Shown here: piece by piece, positions 1 through 5,587 of the stretch
Numbering within the stretch: the first letter of the stretch is position 1
Layout of the letters: the number at the start of each line of letters is the position of its first letter
NCBI GenBank assembly: GCA_002401215.1
Contig: NVSL01000008.1
Span: forward strand, 31,084-36,670
Length of the DNA stretch: 5,587 nt
Reading direction: 5' to 3'
Source of the DNA: Flavobacteriaceae bacterium
Lineage (GTDB): Bacteria; Bacteroidota; Bacteroidia; Flavobacteriales; Flavobacteriaceae
Position numbers and translations under genes: made by a program
Notes under the pieces: generated by a model
What the model was told of the DNA's origin: nothing
The model's input: only the letters and a program-made list of their open reading frames with translations
Database searches by the model: none

Positions 1-17
1 TTGCTTTTAGATATTAG

Positions 18-45
18 AAACCTCGAATTAACTTCGGGGTTTTTT
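18..45 (+). terminator. Intrinsic terminator of an upstream gene
   Basis: A 10-bp stem (18-27 with 33-42) contains one T-G wobble pair (23/37) and closes on a 5-base loop. It runs into an uninterrupted T tract (40-45). The stem core is CCTCG paired with CGGGG. This is a classic rho-independent terminator reading rightwards, so the gene it serves lies left of the window. It insulates mutS from upstream transcription. The minus-strand reading lacks a clean T tract, so it is probably one-directional. Confidence 0.82.
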
Positions 46-50
46 GTTGG

Positions 51-78
51 TTGCAACTAAAAAAATATCTTAAATTCG
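51..78 (+). promoter_or_regulatory. Candidate mutS promoter
   Basis: TTG at 51-53 is followed, after 17 bases, by TAAATTCG at 71-78. This matches the Bacteroidota -33/-7 pattern (TTG, then TAnnTTTG) except for one base. A second TTG at 47-49 gives a 21-base spacer. Transcription would start near 85, leaving a leader of about 20 bases before the TTG start codon. Its position directly after a terminator fits a new transcription unit. The pattern is short and AT-rich DNA matches it often, so this is only a candidate. Confidence 0.38.
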
Positions 79-103
79 CAATTCACTTTTAAAATACCCA
101 ACC

Positions 104-2707
104 TTGGCAAAAGCAAAAAAAGTCACGCCTTTAATGAAACAATACAACGCTATCAAGCTTAAATATCCTGATGCGATGTTGTTATTTAGAGTCGGTGATT
201 TTTACGAAACTTTTGGTGACGATGCTGTAAAAGCATCTAAAATTTTGGGCATTGTTTTAACCAAACGCGGCGCAGGAAGTGAAACCGAAACTGCCTTGGC
301 GGGTTTCCCGCATCACTCTATGAATACCTATTTACCCAAATTGGTGAAGGCGGGTTGTAGGGTGGCAATTTGCGATCAGTTAGAAGATCCCAAAATGACA
401 AAAACCATTGTAAAACGTGGAGTTACAGAGTTGGTAACTCCGGGTGTTGCATTGAATGATGAAGTGCTGCAAGCCAAGACAAATAACTTTTTGGCGGCGA
501 TACATTTTGGCAAAAAACGCATCGGAATTTCTTTTTTAGATATTTCTACAGGCGAGTATTTAACTGCTCAGGGCAACACAGAATACATCGATAAATTACT
601 ACAGAATTTTAGTCCGAGTGAGGTGTTGGTTCAAAAACAACACAAGGTAAAATTCTTTGAAAATTTTGGAGAACGTTTCAATACTTTTTATTTGGATGAT
701 TGGATTTTTCAAACTGATTATGCTCTTGAAAATTTAACCAATCACTTTAAAATAAAATCCCTAAAAGGTTTTGGAATTGATGATTTATCCGAAGGCATTA
801 TTGCCTCTGGAGCGGTGTTGTATTATTTGTCAGAAACACAACATAACAACTTAAAACACATCACTTCTATCCAGCGAATATCAGAAGATAATTATGTTTG
901 GATGGATCGATTTACCATCCGAAATTTAGAATTGTATCAAGCAAATTCTCAAGAAGCCGTTACGCTTTTAGATGTAATTGACAAGACGATTTCTCCAATG
1001 GGCGGTCGTTTATTAAAACGATGGTTGGCATTTCCATTAAAGAATATTGAGCAAATAAAAAATAGGCAGGAAATTGTAAAATATTTAATTGACCATGATG
1101 ATTTCTTCGAAATTACAACCTATCAAATAAATCAGATTAGTGATATTGAACGACTCATTTCTAAAGTTGCGACTGGTAAAATAAGTCCGAAAGAAGTGGC
1201 CTTGTTAAAAGATTCTTTACAGGCAATTCTTCCTATTAAAGTAGCGGCTGAAAAAAGTAAGAATTCTCATTTACAAAATATTGGCAAATCTTTAGATGAT
1301 TGTAAATCACTGATTGAAAAAATTGCAATCACCTTACATGAAAATGCACCGGTAAACATCAACAAAGGAAATGCAATTGCAAATGGCGTGTCACAAGAGT
1401 TGGATGATTTGAGAGCTATTTCAAATTCTGGAAAAGAGTATTTGGACAACATGGTGAAGCGCGAAATTGAGCGCACCGGAATCTCGTCTTTAAAAATTGC
1501 CTTTAACAATGTGTTTGGATATTATATTGAGGTCAGAAATACACATAAAGACAAGGTTCCTGAAGAATGGATTCGTAAGCAAACCTTAGTGAATGCTGAA
1601 AGATATATTACCGAAGAGTTAAAAGAATATGAAACTAAAATTTTAGGTGCCGAAGAAAAAATCAGTAAATTAGAGCAACAACTTTTTTCGGATTTGATTC
1701 AATTTTTACTAAAATTTATCAACCCTGTTCAGAAAAATGCGCAGTTAATTGCGCAAATAGATTGCCTCTGTTCTTTTGCTTTAACGGCGAAAGACAACAA
1801 TTATATTCGTCCTATAATTGATGAATCTACGGATTTAGATATTAAAAATGGACGCCACCCTGTCATCGAAAAACAATTGCCAATTGGCGAAGAATATATT
1901 GCCAATGATGTGGTGTTGAATAGAACTCAGCAGCAAATTATTATGATTACGGGGCCAAACATGAGTGGTAAATCTGCTATTTTACGACAAACTGCTTTGA
2001 TTGTTTTATTGGCGCAAATGGGAAGTTATGTTCCTGCTCAAAATGCAAAAATTGGGTTGGTTGATAAGATTTTTACACGTGTTGGAGCGAGTGATAATAT
2101 CTCGATGGGCGAATCTACTTTTATGGTTGAGATGAATGAAACGTCGAGTATTTTGAATAATTTATCTGACCGTAGTTTGATTTTGTTGGATGAAATTGGA
2201 AGAGGAACAAGTACCTATGATGGTATCTCAATTGCTTGGGCAATTGCCGAATATTTGCATGAACATCCTACAAAAGCAAAGACCTTGTTTGCAACTCATT
2301 ATCATGAATTAAATGATATGACGGAGACTTTTGAGCGGATCAAAAACTTTAATGTATCAGTAAAAGAGCTCAAAGACAATGTGATTTTTTTGCGCAAATT
2401 AGTAGCTGGTGGTAGCGAACATAGTTTCGGAATTCATGTTGCAAAATTGGCTGGAATGCCATCAACCGTGATTCATAAGGCAAATAAAATGTTGAAGAAA
2501 TTAGAGGAATCACATTCTTCAGAAGATATCAAAAATAAATTAAAACAAGCGCAGGATGAAGATGTACAGTTGAGCTTTTTTAAACTAGATGACCCCTTGT
2601 TAGAAGATGTAAAAGAAGAAATTTTATCAACCAATATTGATACATTAACTCCGATAGAAGCTCTGATGAAATTGAATGAAATTAAGCGAATGCTGACGAA
2701 GAAATAA
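104..2707 (+). CDS. mutS: DNA mismatch repair ATPase MutS
   Basis: MutS is the cytoplasmic sensor of methyl-independent mismatch repair: a dimer binds mispairs and small loops and, on ATP binding, becomes a sliding clamp that recruits MutL. Seen here: the mismatch-reading Phe-X-Glu motif (F33-Y34-E35 in [10 protein letters not shown]), a connector region, the core/lever with FGYYIEV at 471-477, Walker A GPNMSGKS at 617-624, Walker B LILLDE ending in D696-E697, then GRGTSTYDG (699-707) and the switch histidine in FATHYHEL (729-736). The C-terminal tail has QLSFF (822-826), which resembles the beta-clamp binding motif QL(S/D)LF, and ends in a helical dimerisation segment. The length of 867 residues is normal for the family. 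The start is TTG; the next in-frame ATG (134) would cut into the conserved TPLMKQY block (8-14), so TTG is preferred. No mutL is in view. The gene appears intact, and the downstream methyltransferase gene is 57 bases away on the same strand. Confidence 0.97.
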   Translation: MAKAKKVTPLMKQYNAIKLKYPDAMLLFRVGDFYETFGDDAVKASKILGIVLTKRGAGSETETALAGFPHHSMNTYLPKLVKAGCRVAICDQLEDPKMTKTIVKRGVTELVTPGVALNDEVLQAKTNNFLAAIHFGKKRIGISFLDISTGEYLTAQGNTEYIDKLLQNFSPSEVLVQKQHKVKFFENFGERFNTFYLDDWIFQTDYALENLTNHFKIKSLKGFGIDDLSEGIIASGAVLYYLSETQHNNLKHITSIQRISEDNYVWMDRFTIRNLELYQANSQEAVTLLDVIDKTISPMGGRLLKRWLAFPLKNIEQIKNRQEIVKYLIDHDDFFEITTYQINQISDIERLISKVATGKISPKEVALLKDSLQAILPIKVAAEKSKNSHLQNIGKSLDDCKSLIEKIAITLHENAPVNINKGNAIANGVSQELDDLRAISNSGKEYLDNMVKREIERTGISSLKIAFNNVFGYYIEVRNTHKDKVPEEWIRKQTLVNAERYITEELKEYETKILGAEEKISKLEQQLFSDLIQFLLKFINPVQKNAQLIAQIDCLCSFALTAKDNNYIRPIIDESTDLDIKNGRHPVIEKQLPIGEEYIANDVVLNRTQQQIIMITGPNMSGKSAILRQTALIVLLAQMGSYVPAQNAKIGLVDKIFTRVGASDNISMGESTFMVEMNETSSILNNLSDRSLILLDEIGRGTSTYDGISIAWAIAEYLHEHPTKAKTLFATHYHELNDMTETFERIKNFNVSVKELKDNVIFLRKLVAGGSEHSFGIHVAKLAGMPSTVIHKANKMLKKLEESHSSEDIKNKLKQAQDEDVQLSFFKLDDPLLEDVKEEILSTNIDTLTPIEALMKLNEIKRMLTKK

Positions 2708-2709
2708 TC

Positions 2710-2737
2710 TGTTCACTTCGACTCCGCTCAGTGAACA
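2710..2737. repeat. REP-like palindromic repeat
   Basis: Perfect 8-bp arms, TGTTCACT (2710-2717) and AGTGAACA (2730-2737), flank a 12-base GC-richer centre, TCGACTCCGCTC. The hairpin begins two bases after the mutS stop codon. From memory, the string CTTCGACTCCGCTCAG recurs between genes in many Bacteroidota genomes, so I read it as a dispersed palindromic repeat. No T tract follows on the plus strand, so it is not a standard terminator. In mRNA it could still stabilise the mutS 3' end or uncouple it from the next gene. Confidence 0.6.
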
Positions 2738-2764
2738 ATCTCCCAAAAAACACAATTTCAAGTA

Positions 2765-3217
2765 ATGGTAAACAATTTAGAACAGGGTTTTTTTGGTATC
2801 GGAATTCAGAATGGAAAGACTCCAGAAAATTTAGGAGTGCTTTGGCGTTCTGCTCAAAATTTGGGGGCGAGTTTTATTTTTACCATTGGCAACAGGTATG
2901 CAAAACAAGCTTGCGATACGCATAAAGCTGTGGGCGCAATGCCCTATTTTCATTATGAAAGTTTTGATGATTTCTTTAAAAATTTACCAAAAGGAGCAAT
3001 GTTAGTAGGTGTAGAATTGGATGAAAAAGCAGTACAGCTAGAAACATTTAAACACCCAAGAAGGTGTGTTTATTTGTTGGGAGCCGAAGACCATGGATTG
3101 TCAAAAATAGCGATTGAAAAATCTCATTTCTTGGTAAAGTTTAAATCAGAATTGAGTTTAAATGTGTCCGTTGCGGGGAGTATTGTGATGTACGATAGGC
3201 AATCAAAAAACATGTAA
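2765..3217 (+). CDS. SpoU/TrmH-family RNA 2'-O-methyltransferase
   Basis: A 150-residue SPOUT-class enzyme, predicted to transfer a methyl group from S-adenosylmethionine to a ribose 2'-OH in rRNA or tRNA. All three SpoU motifs are visible: motif 1, N22-L-G-x-x-x-R28 within NLGVLWRSAQNLGA; motif 2, LLGAEDHGL (104-112); motif 3, LNVSVAGSIVMYD (132-144). Motifs 2 and 3 build the knotted cofactor site, and R28 is the expected catalytic arginine. There is no extra N-terminal RNA-binding domain, so it is a minimal catalytic fold similar in size to TrmL, and probably works as a dimer. The ATG is chosen because the FFGIGI block starts eight residues later and no in-frame start lies nearby upstream. 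It lies 57 bases after mutS on the same strand with only a palindrome between, so cotranscription is likely. The exact RNA substrate cannot be told from the sequence, so no gene symbol is given. Confidence 0.88.
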   Translation: MVNNLEQGFFGIGIQNGKTPENLGVLWRSAQNLGASFIFTIGNRYAKQACDTHKAVGAMPYFHYESFDDFFKNLPKGAMLVGVELDEKAVQLETFKHPRRCVYLLGAEDHGLSKIAIEKSHFLVKFKSELSLNVSVAGSIVMYDRQSKNM

Positions 3218-3249
3218 TTTGTCCTATTTTAATACGCTAATTAATACGT

Positions 3250-3266
3250 CACTACGAGTGTTTTTT
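3250..3266 (+). terminator. Weak possible terminator after the methyltransferase gene
   Basis: A 4-bp stem, CACT (3250-3253) with AGTG (3257-3260), has a 3-base loop and is followed by six Ts (3261-3266). It lies 33 bases beyond the methyltransferase stop, where an end to the mutS operon is expected. The stem is short, so this is weak. No better hairpin with a T tract is visible between 3218 and 3341. Confidence 0.27.
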
Positions 3267-3341
3267 GTGAAGAATGAGTAAAAAATGTATCGAGAAGATT
3301 ATACAAATCACCTTTATTAAACGAAAAATAGTACTTTTGAT

Positions 3342-3363
3342 GGTTCTACCACTATTTGTGTGG
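3342..3363 (+). repeat. Left terminal inverted repeat of the ISL3 element
   Basis: It reads GGTTCTACCAC followed by TATTTGTGTGG. It matches the reverse complement of 4590-4611 at 18 of 22 positions, with the outer 11 bases identical. The transposase stop codon (TAG on the minus strand, 3352-3354) and its last three codons lie inside this repeat. Confidence 0.88.
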
Positions 3364-4563
3364 GTAAAGATCTAATCCCCCATGAAAAAACAGTATAGCG
3401 CTTCTAAAATTCTTAAAAGTTCTATAGCCCTTTGCTACAGTTTTAATCTCTTGGATTTTTCCATTTAACCTTTCTGCCATTGCATTAGAGAAACTATGAG
3501 TTAAGGCGTTACAGACTCCTTTTATATGGTTATTAAACATTTTGGCGACCTTAATGATTTCTTTAATATTTGTATTTAAAGCGCTTGCTCCCCATTTTAT
3601 GAATAATGTAATCGCTTGGTTTAATGTTGAACTACCAAAAATATCTTTAAAATTTTCTTTTACTCTCCAAGCTTTGCTTACTTGATAATTGGCTGCTTGA
3701 ATATGCTCAAAAATAATCTGTTGTTTATCCGTCAAATTCTCTTTGTTTTTAAGCAATACAAACCTACTATTTTTTAATTCTTCGTGCTGTTTCACCTCTC
3801 TTCTTCTTACTTTATCAATAGCATCATTTAGATATTTGATAAGATGAAAACGATCATGCACTACCTTTGCTTTAGGAAACACATCTTCTACAGATTTTAA
3901 ATAAGCCTTCCACATATCCACCGATACGGTTTCTACATTACCTCGCTGTTCTAGACTCACAACCTGCCTTAATAATGTTTTTGTGGCTTGTGCATCTCTA
4001 CCTTCAGCAATATCTATAACACAACCTGCTAAAGGGCTACTCAAAACAGTAATATAATTATGCCCTTTTCTGAATGACTTCTCATCGAGACTTAAGTTTT
4101 TAAATGTGAGATTTTTTGGACGACGCTCCAATCCTCGACGAACAGAAAGATGAATAATCCGATTAACTACATTAAATCCACAATCCAATAAGTTAGCCGT
4201 TTGTGTTTGATTTTTAGAGGCTTTTAATAAATCAATAGTCAATCGCTCGAACAGATAGGTGTGTCGCTCATAATTATCTGCCCAAGGAACAGAAATCGTT
4301 TTGAAACCCAAAGACGATTTGACTCTTGGAACCCGACAGTTGATATAGGTTTTAAACTGCATCGTATCTAAATGACGCCATCTACGAGTGACTCTATGGT
4401 CATAAATACTGCATAATTCCATAGTCTCTGGACACGCTCCTTTTTTACCTATAAAACTCACAAAAACATCTACTTCGTTTAAATTAAAATCGACTTTTAC
4501 ATCGTCGACTTTCCAATCATCACCATAATTTAATAGCAAATCAAAGAACTGTTCTGAAAACAT
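3352..4563 (-). CDS. ISL3-family DDE transposase
   Basis: A 403-residue transposase that cuts and rejoins the ends of its own element. Visible features: an N-terminal segment with Cys44, Cys51 and Cys76 around the family block WRHLDTMQFKTYI (62-74) and RVPRVK (77-82); a probable helix-turn-helix near 112-140 (TQTANLLDCGFNVVNRIIH); and an RNase H-fold catalytic core. Likely catalytic residues are D160 (LSLDE), D216 (VSVDMWKAY) and E364 (NAMAERLNGKIQ); D237 in VVHDRFHLIK is also strongly conserved in the family. The long spacing between the second Asp and the Glu is normal for ISL3. The frame is uninterrupted and of usual length. The start is ATG at 4563-4561, preceded by T and a run of ten As on its own strand, without a Shine-Dalgarno site. 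The usual zinc-ribbon CxxC pair of ISL3 proteins is not evident, which may be subgroup variation. Confidence 0.93.
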   Translation of the reverse strand: MFSEQFFDLLLNYGDDWKVDDVKVDFNLNEVDVFVSFIGKKGACPETMELCSIYDHRVTRRWRHLDTMQFKTYINCRVPRVKSSLGFKTISVPWADNYERHTYLFERLTIDLLKASKNQTQTANLLDCGFNVVNRIIHLSVRRGLERRPKNLTFKNLSLDEKSFRKGHNYITVLSSPLAGCVIDIAEGRDAQATKTLLRQVVSLEQRGNVETVSVDMWKAYLKSVEDVFPKAKVVHDRFHLIKYLNDAIDKVRRREVKQHEELKNSRFVLLKNKENLTDKQQIIFEHIQAANYQVSKAWRVKENFKDIFGSSTLNQAITLFIKWGASALNTNIKEIIKVAKMFNNHIKGVCNALTHSFSNAMAERLNGKIQEIKTVAKGYRTFKNFRSAILFFHGGLDLYPHK

Positions 4564-4572
4564 ATTTTTTTT

Positions 4573-4587
4573 TTGCTAATTTAGCAA
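4573..4587 (-). promoter_or_regulatory. Palindrome in the transposase leader
   Basis: A perfect 15-base palindrome (7-base arms TTGCTAA and TTAGCAA around one central base) lies between the right terminal repeat and the transposase ATG. On the minus strand it is followed by ten As, so it is not a terminator. It could form a small hairpin in the leader RNA just ahead of the start codon, as other insertion sequences use to limit translation from read-through transcripts. It could also be a subterminal protein-binding site. Both roles are inference. Confidence 0.4.
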
Positions 4588-4589
4588 TT

Positions 4590-4611
4590 CCACAACATTC
4601 GTGGTAGAACC
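4590..4611 (-). repeat. Right terminal inverted repeat of the ISL3 element
   Basis: Read on the minus strand it is GGTTCTACCAC followed by GAATGTTGTGG. It differs from the left repeat at inner positions 12, 14, 16 and 17. It lies just upstream of the transposase start, which is the expected arrangement. Its outer edge is 144 bases from the parE start codon. Confidence 0.88.
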
Positions 4612-4614
4612 AAT

Positions 4615-4645
4615 AAAACATATGATTGTTTCTCTTTGTTTGCAA
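4615..4645 (-). promoter_or_regulatory. Candidate transposase promoter in flanking DNA
   Basis: On the minus strand, TTG (4645-4643) is followed, after 20 bases, by TATGTTTT (4622-4615). This matches the Bacteroidota TAnnTTTG box except for the last base. Both boxes lie outside the element, so if real the transposase is driven by a host promoter captured at the insertion site. Only 48 bases separate the element edge from the ATG, leaving little room for a complete internal promoter. Low confidence. Confidence 0.25.
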
Positions 4646-4669
4646 TGATAGACCTGAAAGTTACCTGTG
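4640..4669 (+). promoter_or_regulatory. Candidate parE promoter
   Basis: TTG at 4640-4642 is followed, after 19 bases, by TACCTGTG at 4662-4669. This is one base from the TAnnTTTG consensus. Transcription would begin around 4676, giving a leader of about 80 bases and placing the start inside the 10-bp tandem repeat at 4671-4690. It lies 28 bases beyond the insertion sequence, so parE could have kept its own promoter after the insertion. It overlaps the opposed transposase promoter candidate. Confidence 0.33.
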
Positions 4670-4670
4670 C

Positions 4671-4690
4671 AATAACTGTTAATAACTATT
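4671..4690 (+). repeat. 10-bp tandem repeat upstream of parE
   Basis: AATAACTGTT (4671-4680) is followed immediately by AATAACTATT (4681-4690), differing at one base, and then by AT-rich DNA. The 10-base period places both copies on the same face of the helix, as expected for paired protein contacts. It may be an operator or a chance AT-rich duplication. A TTATNCACA-type DnaA box is approached but not matched by the bases just to its left. Confidence 0.45.
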
Positions 4691-4755
4691 AAAATATCCT
4701 CTTTTATTTTTTACATCTAAAGTGTATTTTAGCCTTCCCTCAACTCTCAAAGGCA

Positions 4756-5587
4756 ATGGCTGCAGAAACTAAATATACCGAAGACAATATCCGTTCACTC
4801 GACTGGAAAGAGCATATCCGTATGCGTCCCGGAATGTATATTGGTAAACTCGGCGATGGCTCTTCTCCCGATGATGGTATCTACATTTTAATCAAAGAAA
4901 TACTCGATAATTGCATCGATGAGTTTGTGATGGGTGCTGGTAAAACCATCGAAGTTTCTGTAAAAGACACCACTGTAACTATTCGTGATTATGGGCGTGG
5001 AATTCCTCTCGGAAAAGTAGTAGACGTCGTTTCTAAAATGAATACCGGTGGTAAGTATGACTCCAAAGCTTTTAAGAAATCTGTTGGACTGAATGGTGTT
5101 GGTACCAAAGCTGTGAATGCTTTGTCTAACTATTTTAAGGTGCAATCTATTCGTGAGAATCAATCAACTTTTGCAGAATTTGAGCGAGGTGAGTTGACCC
5201 ACAAATCTGATATCGAAGAATCTTCGCTTCGTAAGGGAACGAAAGTAACTTTTACTCCGGATAAAGAAATTTTCTTGAAGTATAAATTCCGAAGTGAGTA
5301 CATCATCAAAATGATTAAAAACTATGTGTATCTAAACACAGGTTTGACAATTGTTTTTAATGGTGAAAAATATTATTCTGAAAATGGATTAAAAGATTTG
5401 TTAGAAGAAAATATTGCTGATGAGTCAATGTTATTTCCAATTATTCATCTCTTAGAAGAGGATATTGAAATAGCATTAACATACAGCAAAGCGCAATATA
5501 GCGAGGAGTTTCATTCCTTTGTAAACGGACAACATACAACCCAAGGAGGTACACATCAAAATGCATACAGAGAAGCGGTTGTAAAAA
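4756..5587 (+). CDS. parE: DNA topoisomerase IV subunit B, 5' part
   Basis: The ATPase subunit of topoisomerase IV, which with ParC decatenates daughter chromosomes and relaxes supercoils. The frame is open from the ATG to the window edge, giving 277 codons; the rest lies outside. The N-terminal GHKL ATPase domain is complete: [11 protein letters not shown] (20-30), the general base E48 and Mg-binding N52 (E-x-x-x-N in [10 protein letters not shown]), DYGRGIP (78-84), and the ATP-lid segment [11 protein letters not shown] (111-121). The transducer domain follows and the window stops soon after QGGTH (263-267). I call ParE rather than GyrB because the start [39 protein letters not shown], given here by residues 7-45, has the flavobacterial ParE insertion GDGSSPDDG (33-41), whereas GyrB has VGxRGLHHL there. 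No in-frame ATG lies close upstream, and the only SD-like run (AAAGG, 4749-4753) is too near to count. parC would be expected directly downstream. Confidence 0.92.
   Translation, partial: MAAETKYTEDNIRSLDWKEHIRMRPGMYIGKLGDGSSPDDGIYILIKEILDNCIDEFVMGAGKTIEVSVKDTTVTIRDYGRGIPLGKVVDVVSKMNTGGKYDSKAFKKSVGLNGVGTKAVNALSNYFKVQSIRENQSTFAEFERGELTHKSDIEESSLRKGTKVTFTPDKEIFLKYKFRSEYIIKMIKNYVYLNTGLTIVFNGEKYYSENGLKDLLEENIADESMLFPIIHLLEEDIEIALTYSKAQYSEEFHSFVNGQHTTQGGTHQNAYREAVVK

Larger units (their letters stand above)
3342..4611 (-). mobile_element. Complete ISL3-type insertion sequence
   Basis: A 1270-bp element is bounded by imperfect 22-bp inverted repeats starting GGTTCTACCAC and contains a single intact transposase gene that fills about 95% of its length. 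The terminal GG, the size and the transposase all fit the ISL3 family. The transposase reads leftwards, towards the methyltransferase gene and away from parE. ISL3 elements usually make 8-bp target duplications, but here the flanking octamers are cttttgat (3334-3341) and aataaaac (4612-4619), which do not match. Taking one more base at each end (T3341/A4612) as part of the element does not produce a duplication either. Without the element, the spacer between the methyltransferase and parE would be about 268 bases. The element looks capable of movement because gene and ends are intact. Confidence 0.9.

Noticed and set aside
1267..1509. 80-codon open frame on the minus strand
   Set aside because: It lies entirely inside mutS on the opposite strand and has no recognisable motif; it is a shadow of the mutS coding frame.
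2710..2745. REP-like hairpin as terminator of mutS
   Set aside because: No T tract follows the stem on the plus strand, and the bases after it are C- and A-rich.
2731..2925. 64-codon plus-strand open frame
   Set aside because: It overlaps the methyltransferase in another frame. The overlapping frame carries all three SpoU motifs, so this one is a by-product.
4661..4677. DnaA box or origin upstream of parE
   Set aside because: The bases TGTGCAATAA resemble an inverted TTATNCACA box but have an extra base, and there is no cluster of boxes or dnaA gene nearby.
4888..5163. 91-codon minus-strand open frame
   Set aside because: It is antisense to the highly conserved ATPase domain of parE and shows no family signature.
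4756..5587. GyrB instead of ParE
   Set aside because: The insertion GDGSSPDDG and the phrase [20 protein letters not shown] are typical of Bacteroidota ParE; GyrB would show the VGxRGLHHL segment at this place.
1..5587. CRISPR array, tRNA, rRNA, riboswitch, toxin-antitoxin or defence system
   Set aside because: No regularly spaced repeats, no cloverleaf or rRNA stretch and no extra gene pairs were found; nearly all sequence is explained by core genes and one insertion sequence.

Overview
The window looks like chromosomal DNA of a Bacteroidota bacterium, most likely a marine or freshwater Flavobacteriia (family Flavobacteriaceae or close). The evidence is the low GC content, the lack of convincing Shine-Dalgarno sites, candidate promoters of the Bacteroidota type (TTG, about 17-23 bases, TAnnTTTG), and protein sequences of MutS, a TrmH-like methyltransferase and a topoisomerase IV B subunit that match the flavobacterial form as I know it. 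No database search was possible.

Layout from left to right. Bases 1-103 hold a strong intrinsic terminator for an unseen upstream gene, followed by a possible promoter. Then comes mutS (104-2707, +), complete, with a TTG start. A 57-base gap carries a palindromic REP-like repeat. It is followed by a small SpoU/TrmH-type RNA methyltransferase (2765-3217, +), probably cotranscribed with mutS. Next is a complete ISL3-type insertion sequence (3342-4611) with 22-bp imperfect terminal inverted repeats and one 403-residue DDE transposase on the minus strand. After the element, a short AT-rich leader with a 10-bp tandem repeat and a candidate promoter precedes parE (4756 to the window end, +), whose first 277 codons are visible.

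The host genes belong to DNA and RNA maintenance: mismatch repair, rRNA/tRNA methylation and chromosome decatenation. They are chromosomal core genes and do not form an accessory system. The insertion sequence sits in what would otherwise be a spacer of roughly 270 bases between the methyltransferase and parE. It breaks no recognisable gene, but its right end lies only 144 bases upstream of the parE start codon. No target-site duplication is visible beside it, which is the most informative oddity in the window.

I do not see a previously undescribed multi-gene system here. The points worth a second look are small: the missing target duplication, the REP-like hairpin, the tandem repeat in front of parE, overlapping opposed promoter candidates at the right end of the element, and a possible small open frame that runs into the element.
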